This document shows, piece after piece, positions 10,646 to 17,513 of a stretch of DNA of 56,631 nucleotides. The stretch comes from an uncultured Lachnospiraceae bacterium (GTDB taxonomy: Bacteria; Bacillota; Clostridia; Lachnospirales; Lachnospiraceae), in the NCBI GenBank assembly GCA_934432885.1, contig CAKRYY010000018.1, forward strand, positions 1 through 56,631. The letters are read 5' to 3'. The position numbers were made by a program, and so were the translations under genes. Under the pieces are notes generated by a model, which saw nothing but the letters and a program-made list of their open reading frames with translations, was not told the DNA's origin and searched no databases. Positions within the stretch are counted from its first letter, which is position 1. Each line of letters begins with the position of its first letter.

Positions 10646-10699
10646 CACTATTTTTTAAAAATATGTACATTTTGCACAAAGTTGTATGTGTACAACTTT
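10631..10699. promoter_or_regulatory. Operator-like palindromes over and upstream of the chvE promoter
   Basis: Two copies of the palindrome ATGTACAT lie at 10631-10638 (inside the promoter spacer) and 10663-10670, 32 bases apart. A further perfect palindrome, AAAGTTGTA-TGTG-TACAACTTT, occupies 10678-10699. This packing of TGTACA-type symmetry around one promoter suggests binding sites for a dimeric repressor such as the AraR-like proteins. In the 364-base gap from 10405 to 10768 I see these sites, the promoter and one hairpin, and no gene. Confidence 0.6.
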
Positions 10700-10704
10700 G
10701 GCTA

Positions 10705-10748
10705 CACCATATCTGGGCATTTCGGGAGGGAAATGCCCTATATGTGGT
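10705..10748 (-). other. Long hairpin downstream of the small membrane protein gene
   Basis: GGGCATTTC (10715-10723) and GAAATGCCC (10730-10738) pair perfectly around GGGAGG, and the stem extends imperfectly outward through ACCATAT/ATATGTGGT. There is no U-run after it on the minus strand, so termination would be inefficient, or the structure has another function. Confidence 0.45.
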
Positions 10749-10768
10749 TTTCACTTCTCATTTAACAA

Positions 10769-11068
10769 TTACTGCTTATTTTCCGGTCCGGAACTCTCTT
10801 CCTCTTCTCCTGCATCCAGCTCTCCGCCTACATATCTGCCGCGCAAAAGGTCTCTGCCGGCAAACAGAAGCAGCGCAATGCCGATAATCATAAAGGCAAT
10901 CATAAAAATGCCCAGAAAATACTTATCTCTGCCTGTTCCATTTACTACACCGTCAATCAGTGAATACGACGTATACAGCAGATACGCTCCTACCAGTCCC
11001 CTGACCGTCAGCACAAATTTGGTCGGAAGATTCTTTGTCGGTACTTTTTTAGGTTCCTTTTGTTTCAT
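10769..11068 (-). CDS. Small membrane protein of unknown function
   Basis: I do not recognise this 99-residue protein. It has a basic N-terminus (MKQKEPKKVPTKNLPTK), two hydrophobic segments (about residues 19-41, VLTVRGLVGAYLLYTSYSL, and about 50-70, FLGIFMIAFMIIGIALLLF), and an acidic tail (GGELDAGEEEESSGPENKQ). AAAGGAGGAGAAC in front of the ATG strongly supports translation. It stands alone between the two sugar importers, behind the terminator of the second one. A structural role in the membrane is possible; no enzymatic motif is visible. Confidence 0.8.
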   Translation of the reverse strand: MKQKEPKKVPTKNLPTKFVLTVRGLVGAYLLYTSYSLIDGVVNGTGRDKYFLGIFMIAFMIIGIALLLFAGRDLLRGRYVGGELDAGEEEESSGPENKQ

Positions 11069-11138
11069 GTTCTCCTCCTTTATCCGCTTTTCTTTTGGAC
11101 AACATCTATATGATTATTTTAGCATATCCATCTTCGCA

Positions 11139-11175
11139 TAAAAAGTCCCAAAATCCACTGACAGATTTTGGGACT
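11139..11175 (-). terminator. Terminator of the YtfQRT-YjfF-type operon
   Basis: AGTCCCAAAATC (11144-11155) and GATTTTGGGACT (11164-11175) form a perfect 12-bp stem with an 8-base loop, and on the minus strand the stem is followed by TTTTT. It lies 44 bases after the last permease gene. Confidence 0.9.
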
Positions 11176-11218
11176 CTCTGCTTTTCTGTATGTATCTAAA
11201 GCTGTTACAGAATCAAAC

Positions 11219-12244
11219 TCATGCTTTCTTTGCTTCCTTAATCTTTGCGAAGATTGCCTGCAATACGATGAAGAAGCAGAGCAGAATTGCCGTAATGATG
11301 TTCGGCCAGGAGCTGTTGAGCTTTCCGTGGCTCTTAACCAGTGTAGAAATCGTACCGTTGATAAGTACACCAAACAGCGTACCTACAATATTACCAACAC
11401 CACCTGTCAGAAGCGTACCGCCGATGACTGCGGATGAGATAGCATCCATTTCAAAGCCGCTCGCCTGCGTCGTCGTACCACTCATGGTATTTAAGCAGTA
11501 GCAGATGCCGCCGATAGAGCACAGTACACTTGCAAGTACGTAGGTCAACATGGTTGTCTTTGCTACATTCAGACCCATCAGGGTAGCGGATGTCTGGTTG
11601 CCGCCTACTGCGTAGATGCTGCGTCCGAATTTTGTATACTTCAGCATCAGATAAATCAGGACAACTACCAGAAGTGCAACGATAACAGTCGGTCTTACAT
11701 ACGGAATCTGAAGGATTCCTTTCTTATTAGTATAAGCGCCGATTCCAAACGGAATGTTTACCTTTGCATTGGATAAGCCTACAAACAACTGGTCACTGAC
11801 AATACTTACCTGATCGGTAGAGATGATTGCCGTCATACCTCTGGCAAAAAACATGCCTGCCATCGTTGCGATAAATGGCTGAATCTTCAGGTACGCAATC
11901 AGATAGCCCTGTACCAGTCCGAATATCAGTCCTACTACCAGTACGAAAATCATAAGCGTTACGCTGCTGATTCCCTTTTCTTCCATGCCAACTGCCAGAA
12001 TCATGCAGTCCATCGCCACAACGGAGCCTACAGAAATATCAATACCGCCTGTCAGCATGACACAGGTCGTACCTGCCGCTACACAAATCAATCCCGCGTT
12101 GTTAATCAGAACATTTAAGAATGTCTGTAAATGCATAAATCCTTTGGATGCGTATACAATACAGCCCAGGCCATACATGATGACGAACAGGGCAATGGTG
12201 ATTAAAAGCAAAATGTTATTGCTGCTGATTTTTACCTTTTTCAT
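11219..12244 (-). CDS. Sugar ABC transporter permease 2 (YjfF-like)
   Basis: This 341-residue permease is the second membrane subunit of a furanose-type sugar importer, matching YjfF in the E. coli galactofuranose system by gene order and length. It has about nine or ten membrane segments. Conserved loops include VMLTGGIDISVGSVVAMDCM, AVGGNQTSATLMGLNVAKT and SSAVIGGTLLTGGVGNIVG. The frame opens at 12268, but AAAGGAGG at normal spacing supports the ATG at 12244, one base beyond the previous stop. Two different permeases beside one double ATPase are diagnostic of the YtfQRT-YjfF/AraUVWZ class. The substrate is inferred to be arabinofuranose or another pentose or hexose furanose. Confidence 0.9.
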   Translation of the reverse strand: MKKVKISSNNILLLITIALFVIMYGLGCIVYASKGFMHLQTFLNVLINNAGLICVAAGTTCVMLTGGIDISVGSVVAMDCMILAVGMEEKGISSVTLMIFVLVVGLIFGLVQGYLIAYLKIQPFIATMAGMFFARGMTAIISTDQVSIVSDQLFVGLSNAKVNIPFGIGAYTNKKGILQIPYVRPTVIVALLVVVLIYLMLKYTKFGRSIYAVGGNQTSATLMGLNVAKTTMLTYVLASVLCSIGGICYCLNTMSGTTTQASGFEMDAISSAVIGGTLLTGGVGNIVGTLFGVLINGTISTLVKSHGKLNSSWPNIITAILLCFFIVLQAIFAKIKEAKKA

Positions 12245-12245
12245 C

Positions 12246-13322
12246 CTAGTTCGCCTCCTTTGCTGCAACTCTCTTTGCAGAAAGCTTTTTGAAGTATGCC
12301 TTCACCGGCTCTGCCTGGATAACAACAATCAGGATAACGACGATTGCCTTATATACAGGAGCCTGCGCGGAGGAAACCTTAAGTGCATACAATGTTGTTG
12401 TAATTGCCTGAATGGTGTAGGCGCCGATGATAGAGCCTGCCAGATTGAATTTACCGCCGCCGAGGCTGTTGCCGCCGAGCGCAACTGCCAGGATGGCATC
12501 AAGTTCCATATTCAGACCGATATTATTTGTATCTGCCGAGTAGATTCTGGAGGTTGCCACGATACCGGCAATACCTGCGCAGAGACCGCATACTGCATAG
12601 CAGATAAGGATAATCTTGGAAGAGTTAAAGCCCGAAATACGAGCTGCCTTTTTGTTGATACCTACCGCCTGTACGAAGGTGCCTACCGCCGTAAATTTCA
12701 AAATCAGCGCTGTAATTGCCACACAGGCTGCAGCTACCAAAATCGGCGTCGGAATCGGTCCACAGTAAGAGCCTAAAAACTGGAAGGACGGAACACGTAC
12801 ATATACGATTGCGCTGTTGCAGAGCAGAAGTCCAATCGCACGACCTGCCGACCAGAGAATCAGGGTAGCTACCATCGGCTGAATGTTCAGGTAAGCAACC
12901 AGAAAACCATTAAAGATACCGCAGATGATTGCGAGCAAAATACCTGCCAGAATACCAACAACCAGCGGCACTTTGTATTCAGAAACATTTGTTACACCGT
13001 AGCCTGCAAGAAGCATACAGCACAGACCACCAGAAAGTGACATAACCGAACCTACGGAAATATCTGTTCCTGCGGATGCGGATACGACCAGCGTCATACC
13101 AATCGCAAGAATAACAACCTCGCTGCCTCTGTTCAGCACGTCAATCAGACGGCCAAATAAAATGGTGTCCCCCGACGTCGTTACCTGTGTTGCAATCTGG
13201 AAGAATGACAACGGCGGATTGCCGCAGGCAATATCATAGATTACATTGATAAGCATTACAAGAATCATACTGAATATTGGCAGGAATAACTGCTTCTTTG
13301 TTAAACTTTTTAGCTTATTCAT
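12246..13322 (-). CDS. Sugar ABC transporter permease 1 (YtfT-like)
   Basis: This 358-residue membrane protein is the first permease of the furanose-type importer, corresponding to YtfT. It has about ten membrane segments, with the conserved VVSASAGTDISVGSVMSLSG loop and AVALGGNSLGGGKFNLAGSI near the C-terminus. The ATG at 13322 follows AGGAGGTGAACATC and overlaps the ATPase stop by 8 bases; an in-frame GTG at 13331 would overlap the ribosome site and is less likely. It should pair with the YjfF-like subunit as a heterodimer. Confidence 0.9.
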   Translation of the reverse strand: MNKLKSLTKKQLFLPIFSMILVMLINVIYDIACGNPPLSFFQIATQVTTSGDTILFGRLIDVLNRGSEVVILAIGMTLVVSASAGTDISVGSVMSLSGGLCCMLLAGYGVTNVSEYKVPLVVGILAGILLAIICGIFNGFLVAYLNIQPMVATLILWSAGRAIGLLLCNSAIVYVRVPSFQFLGSYCGPIPTPILVAAACVAITALILKFTAVGTFVQAVGINKKAARISGFNSSKIILICYAVCGLCAGIAGIVATSRIYSADTNNIGLNMELDAILAVALGGNSLGGGKFNLAGSIIGAYTIQAITTTLYALKVSSAQAPVYKAIVVILIVVIQAEPVKAYFKKLSAKRVAAKEAN

Positions 13323-14838
13323 GATGTTCACCTCCTGCGATTGCGTGCATTACGCCTTCCTGATTCATCTCGTCCATGCCGATTTCGCCGACCTTCATAC
13401 CGTCGCGCAGAACCGCCATGCGGTTACAGGTACGCAGCATTTCTTCGATTTCTGAGGAAATAAAGATTACGCTCTTTCCTTCCTCTGCCAGTTTGATTAC
13501 CAGCTTCTGTATTTCTGTCTTGGTACCAATGTCAATACCACGGGTCGGCTCATCCAGAATCAGGAAATCCGGGTCTGTTGCAAGCCATCTTGCAAGGATT
13601 ACCTTCTGCTGGTTACCGCCGGAGAGCTGTTTGATCAAGGTCTCTCTGCTTGCAGTCTTAATCTGTAGCATTTCAATGAATTTGTCTGCAATCTCAATCT
13701 GCTTTGCCATCGGAATCTTTTTAAACATTCCCAGCTTCGCCTGCATTGCAAGCACGATATTTTCTCTTACAGACATATCGCCAATGATGCCTTCTGCCTT
13801 TCTGTCATCCGGCAGAAGTCCCATGCCAAGATTCATGGCATCAATCGGCGCATGGATTTTTACTTCTTTTCCGTCTACCTTAAGGGTACCGGTCTGTGCT
13901 CTGTCCGCACCGTAAATCGCACGGGCAAGCTCGCTTCGTCCACTTCCCAAAAGTCCTGTCAGACCTACGACCTCTCCTTTATGGATGTCAAGGTCAAACG
14001 GTTTGATAGTTCCTTCATGGCTTAAGCCCTTGGCTTCGATTTCAAGCGGCACATTGGAAAAATCCTTAATGCCTTCCGGCTTAATCGATGCCAGGTCATC
14101 AAAGTCCTTACCCATCATAGCTGCAACCAGCTTTACGCGGGGAAGCTCTTCTATTGTATATTCGCCTACCAGCGTTCCGTTTCTTAATACTGTGATTCCG
14201 TCACACACTGCATATACCTGCTCTAAGAAATGTGTTACGAAAATTATGCCAACGCCCTGATCCCGCAGCCGGCGCATCATGCCGAACAGCTTTTCAACCT
14301 CTCCGTCATCCAGAGAAGAGGTCGGCTCGTCGAGAATCAGAACCTTACTTTCCATATCAACTGCACGGGCAATCGCAATCATCTGCTGCAATGCCAGTGA
14401 ATATTCCTCCAGATTCTGTGTTACATCAATATCCAGCTCCAGATCCTTCATCAATTTTGCCGCCATCTGATTCATCTTGCGACGGTTAACTGTACCGATT
14501 TTCGTCAAAGGCTCGCGCCCGATAAATAAGTTTTCTGCCACCGAAAGGTTCGGGCAGAGGTTTACTTCCTGATATACGGTGGAAATACCCTTCTTCTGGG
14601 CATCCATCGTGTCTTTATTTACAATGGGTCCTTCAATTCCGTCTACATGTATCTCTCCGGCCTCAAATTTATTAACGCCTGTGAGACATTTTATCAGGGT
14701 GGATTTACCAGCACCGTTTTCTCCCATCAGTGCCCGTATCTCTCCCTTCTTCAACGTAAAATCTACGTTGTCTAACGCCCGCACTCCCGGGAACGTCATG
14801 CAGATTCCCCGCATTGTCAAAGCGATATTGCTATCCAT
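13315..14838 (-). CDS. Sugar ABC transporter ATP-binding protein, double cassette (YtfR-like)
   Basis: This 507-residue double ATPase energises the two permeases downstream. Cassette one has GENGAGKST and [15 protein letters not shown]. Cassette two has the degenerate P-loop GLLGSGRSE, the signature [14 protein letters not shown] and [14 protein letters not shown]. The N-terminal ALTMRGICMTFPGVRALDNVD is typical of the RbsA/YtfR family. GGTAGGAGGTAGAAGG precedes the ATG. A hairpin region separates it from the binding protein gene. It is clearly paralogous to the GguA-like protein at 7550-9109. Confidence 0.93.
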   Translation of the reverse strand: MDSNIALTMRGICMTFPGVRALDNVDFTLKKGEIRALMGENGAGKSTLIKCLTGVNKFEAGEIHVDGIEGPIVNKDTMDAQKKGISTVYQEVNLCPNLSVAENLFIGREPLTKIGTVNRRKMNQMAAKLMKDLELDIDVTQNLEEYSLALQQMIAIARAVDMESKVLILDEPTSSLDDGEVEKLFGMMRRLRDQGVGIIFVTHFLEQVYAVCDGITVLRNGTLVGEYTIEELPRVKLVAAMMGKDFDDLASIKPEGIKDFSNVPLEIEAKGLSHEGTIKPFDLDIHKGEVVGLTGLLGSGRSELARAIYGADRAQTGTLKVDGKEVKIHAPIDAMNLGMGLLPDDRKAEGIIGDMSVRENIVLAMQAKLGMFKKIPMAKQIEIADKFIEMLQIKTASRETLIKQLSGGNQQKVILARWLATDPDFLILDEPTRGIDIGTKTEIQKLVIKLAEEGKSVIFISSEIEEMLRTCNRMAVLRDGMKVGEIGMDEMNQEGVMHAIAGGEHHE

Positions 14839-14863
14839 CCTTCTACCTCCTACCGTTATGAGA

Positions 14864-14909
14864 CCTGATAATAACAGGGAGGGAGTCTTATCAGGAACAC
14901 CCTCCCTGT
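14864..14909 (-). other. Two interlocking stem-loops between binding protein and ATPase genes
   Basis: ACAGGGAGGG (14874-14883) pairs perfectly with CCCTCCCTGT (14900-14909), and CCTGATAA (14864-14871) pairs perfectly with TTATCAGG (14888-14895). The TTATCAGG arm lies in the loop of the first stem, so the RNA can form alternative stems or an H-type pseudoknot. No strong U-run follows. It probably limits readthrough or protects the upstream mRNA. Confidence 0.6.
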
Positions 14910-14934
14910 TTCTTATGAAATCTGCTTTAAAAAA

Positions 14935-16032
14935 TTAGTATGCACGTCCTGCCAGTACATCGTCTGTCATGGTTGTTGCAAGAGAGCTTGTGATGCTAGG
15001 TGCAACGAATGCTTCATCTGTTACGACTGTTTCAGCATCCGGTGTTCCGCCGCTTTCAAGAGTCTTGATAACCTGGTCTGCGAATACAGCCTGCAGAGGG
15101 TTGCACTCTACGTTGCAGGAAATCTTTCCATCCAGTGTGTACTGAAGTCCATCATGTGTAGCGTCGAAGGAGATGATTGTTACGTCGCCGTCAACACCAT
15201 AAGTAATACCAGCTGCGTCCATTGCGTCCATTGCGCCGTATGCTTCGTTATCGTTCTGGCATACAACTACGTTGAAGTCTTTGTAGGACTTGATGTAGGA
15301 CTCCATAACTTCCTGTCCGCCAGACTGTGTGAAGTCACCAGACTGAGAATCCAGGATTTCCCACTCGCTGTGGTCTTTTGCGATGTTGTTGAAGCCTTCT
15401 GTACGTCCAAGAGATGCAGATGCACCAACGGTACCTTCGATTACAAGAATCTTAGCATCTTTTCCGCCAAGATACTCAGCTAACCACTTACCAGCCGTTT
15501 CACCTTCAGCAACCATGTCGCATCCGATGTGTGCTTCATACAGAGAAGGATCAGCATCTACTGAACGGTCAACGATAAGTACCGGGATGCCAGCATCCTG
15601 AGCTTCCTGAAGTACTGTATCCCATCCTGCTGTCTCGATAGGAGCAATGATGATGTAATCAAGTTCCTGCTGAATGAATCCACGAACTGCTTCGATCTGA
15701 GCTGCGTTGTCGTTGTCAGCGTCTACGAAGGATAACTCATATCCGTTCTCTGCACTGAAAACGTCCTGATAGTTCTGTGTACAAGCTGCACGCCAGTCAG
15801 ATTCATGTCCAACCTGTGCGAAACCAACCTTAATTGTCTCTCCGCTTGCTGCCGGAGCTGCTTCCTCTGTTGCTGCGTCTGCTGTTTCAGCAGGTGCTGC
15901 TTCTTCTGTTGCTGCCGGAGCTGCTTCTTCTGTTGCTGCCGGAGCTGCTGCTTCCTGAGAGCTGCCGCATCCAACTAAGAGTGTAGCTACCATTGCTACG
16001 CTGAGAATTGCGCTTAAAACTTTCCTTTTCAT
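14935..16032 (-). CDS. Sugar-binding lipoprotein of the furanose-type ABC importer (YtfQ-like)
   Basis: This 365-residue solute-binding lipoprotein delivers sugar to the YtfT/YjfF/YtfR-like transporter. The start at 16032 follows AAAGGGAGGAATTTTTCAAA and gives a proper signal peptide ending LVGC with Cys22; upstream in-frame codons lack a ribosome site. A repetitive Ala/Pro/Thr/Glu linker reaches about residue 62. The binding domain begins IKVGFAQVGHESDWRAACT and includes ETAGWDTVLQEAQDAGIPVL and VCQNDNEAYGAMDAMDAAG, typical of YtfQ. The sensor-associated lipoprotein at 19141-20184 is an obvious paralogue. Promoter-proximal repeats are described separately. Confidence 0.92.
   Translation of the reverse strand: MKRKVLSAILSVAMVATLLVGCGSSQEAAAPAATEEAAPAATEEAAPAETADAATEEAAPAASGETIKVGFAQVGHESDWRAACTQNYQDVFSAENGYELSFVDADNDNAAQIEAVRGFIQQELDYIIIAPIETAGWDTVLQEAQDAGIPVLIVDRSVDADPSLYEAHIGCDMVAEGETAGKWLAEYLGGKDAKILVIEGTVGASASLGRTEGFNNIAKDHSEWEILDSQSGDFTQSGGQEVMESYIKSYKDFNVVVCQNDNEAYGAMDAMDAAGITYGVDGDVTIISFDATHDGLQYTLDGKISCNVECNPLQAVFADQVIKTLESGGTPDAETVVTDEAFVAPSITSSLATTMTDDVLAGRAY
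15887..15955. repeat. 24-bp in-frame tandem repeat in the lipoprotein linker
   Basis: The unit GCTGCCGGAGCTGCTTCTTC plus four bases repeats at 24-base spacing (copies start at 15911 and 15935, with a degenerate copy before). It encodes AAPAATEE-type repeats in the linker between lipid anchor and binding domain. Being a multiple of three, changes in copy number would only alter linker length. Confidence 0.7.
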
Positions 16033-16166
16033 TTTGAAAAATTCCTCCCTTTCATGATTTGTTGTTTTTTGGAACCTCTGTTGTTCCTGTGCCTTTACTT
16101 TAACTGCTTTTTCGCTTTTTAGCAATTCATAAACTGCCGGTTTTTCACGCTTCGGTGGATTTTACA

Positions 16167-16204
16167 ATACAAATATGATATAATTTTCGTTGATACATAC
16201 AAAT
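16167..16204 (-). promoter_or_regulatory. Promoter with two direct repeats upstream of the YtfQ-like gene
   Basis: On the minus strand ATTTGTAT occurs at 16204-16197 and again at 16174-16167, exactly 30 bases apart, each followed by a GTA-containing stretch. TTGTAT (16202-16197), a 16-base spacer and TATCAT (16180-16175) make a plausible promoter between them. Direct repeats in phase are typical of AraC-family binding sites, which fits the response regulator at 17501-19123. The 419-base gap 16033-16451 is otherwise very T-rich and holds this site and the promoter of the divergent regulator. Confidence 0.45.
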
Positions 16205-16387
16205 TTTGATTTTCCGGGTGTTTGCAGGGGATTTTTTTATTCAAAAATTTACGATTGGTATTCTTTTTTTAGATTTTCATCTCCCTAAATTCCTATTTTT
16301 TACCCCTGCTGCCCTCGTTAAATTATCCATAATTTTCTTTTTTTTATATTTTTTTCTTTCACTATTTGGATTTTTTATGAAATTTTT

Positions 16388-16416
16388 TTGAACAAATTAT
16401 GAACGTTTTGTATTTT
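16388..16416 (+). promoter_or_regulatory. Promoter of the AraR-like paralogue
   Basis: TTGAAC (16388-16393), a 17-base spacer and TATTTT (16411-16416) precede the ATG at 16452 by a short leader containing GGAGG. The match is moderate and the region is AT-rich. Confidence 0.45.
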
Positions 16417-16451
16417 TTTCGGTGATATTTTAGTTTTTCTGGAGGTTTTTT

Positions 16452-17513
16452 ATGTATGCAAAGTACCGCCGTCTGGCAGAACAGCTCCGTGACCTGATTC
16501 GTGTTTCCATAAAAAATGGCGTTCCAAAGCTTCCTACGGAAATGGAGCTTTGCAGTCAGTTCCATGTCAGCAGACAGACCATCCGCCAGTCTCTTACACT
16601 TCTCTGTGAAGAAGGGCTCATATCGCGCAGACAGGGAAGCGGCTACTACCTGACCGGGCATCTGCCAAATGCAGAGAGCAGCACCATCGGGCTGCTGCTC
16701 TCCAATTCGCAGGAATATCTCTATCCCGCCCTTATGGATGACATCAAAAGCCGGCTTTTTGCCGCTGGCTTTTCCCTGCAGCTCTATCCTACCGACAGCC
16801 GCTTTGACAAAGAACGTGAAGCTTTAAAACAAATCTTAAAGAATCCCCTACGGGGACTTATCATAGAAGGCTGCAAAAGCGCTCTGCCAAATCCCAATCT
16901 GGATTTATACAAAGCGCTCCTGGAAAAAGAGCTTCCTCTGCTTTTCCTTTCAAATTATTATGACGGGCTTCCAGAGGTTTCTTATATAAAGGATAATAAT
17001 GCCTACGGCAGCTATCTGCTTATCAGCCGCCTTACCGATGCCGGCCATACACAGATTGCAGGCATCTTTCAGCGCGATGAAAAGCAGGGGATAGAACGTT
17101 TTCAGGGCTTTGCAGCCTGTCTGCGTGACAGCGGCTGCCCGCTTTCGGACCACCACCTTTTGTGGTATGACAGCGAAACGCTGAAACAGCTTCAGAAAAA
17201 TCAGGATACTGCTTTTCTCTCTGCCTTTCTGGAAAAAAATATGACAGACTGCACAGCGGTAGTCTGTCATAATGATGAAATTGCTTATTGGCTGATTCGC
17301 GAGCTGCAATACCGGGGTATGGAAATCCCCCGCGACATGACAGTTGCCTGCTTTGAGCGCAGCTACTTAAGTGAGCTTGGCGGTGTTCCGGTTATATCAC
17401 TCTCTCACAAGCCACACGAAATCGGCAATGCAGCAGCCGATGCAATGCTCGAAATGTGCAGGGGGCTTCCCATCTCCAGAGCCGAAATTCCCTGGCAGCT
17501 TTACGAAAGATGA
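16452..17513 (+). CDS. AraR-like transcriptional regulator (GntR DNA-binding, LacI-like sensor), paralogue
   Basis: This 353-residue protein has the same layout as the AraR at 5185-6261: an N-terminal GntR winged helix (residues 1-70, with FHVSRQTIRQSLTLLCEEGL and RRQGSGYYL) and a LacI-type effector domain (from TIGLLLSNSQEYLYPALM; AVVCHNDEIAYWLIRELQ). Shared phrases such as EGCKSALPNPNLDLYKALL mark close paralogy. It is divergent from the YtfQ-like operon and the only plus-strand gene between 1 and 21.7 kb. It probably represses one or both importers and responds to a pentose. Its 3' end overlaps the convergent response regulator gene by 13 bases. Confidence 0.88.
   Translation: MYAKYRRLAEQLRDLIRVSIKNGVPKLPTEMELCSQFHVSRQTIRQSLTLLCEEGLISRRQGSGYYLTGHLPNAESSTIGLLLSNSQEYLYPALMDDIKSRLFAAGFSLQLYPTDSRFDKEREALKQILKNPLRGLIIEGCKSALPNPNLDLYKALLEKELPLLFLSNYYDGLPEVSYIKDNNAYGSYLLISRLTDAGHTQIAGIFQRDEKQGIERFQGFAACLRDSGCPLSDHHLLWYDSETLKQLQKNQDTAFLSAFLEKNMTDCTAVVCHNDEIAYWLIRELQYRGMEIPRDMTVACFERSYLSELGGVPVISLSHKPHEIGNAAADAMLEMCRGLPISRAEIPWQLYER

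Noticed and set aside
10401..10765. Overlapping frames of 99-117 codons in the chvE upstream region
   Set aside because: They lack ribosome sites and cover the promoter and palindromes; the region is better read as regulatory.
11119..11373. Small frame across the terminator after the YjfF-like gene
   Set aside because: It overlaps the permease gene in another frame and spans an obvious terminator.
16224..16309. GCAGGGG/CCCCTGC long-range inverted repeat in the T-rich gap
   Set aside because: Only 7 bp with a 72-base loop in a skewed sequence; could easily arise by chance.
5153..17000. Catabolite-responsive (cre) sites for CcpA near the pentose genes
   Set aside because: I searched by eye for TGNAANCGNTNNCA-like sequences near the promoters and found none good enough to report.
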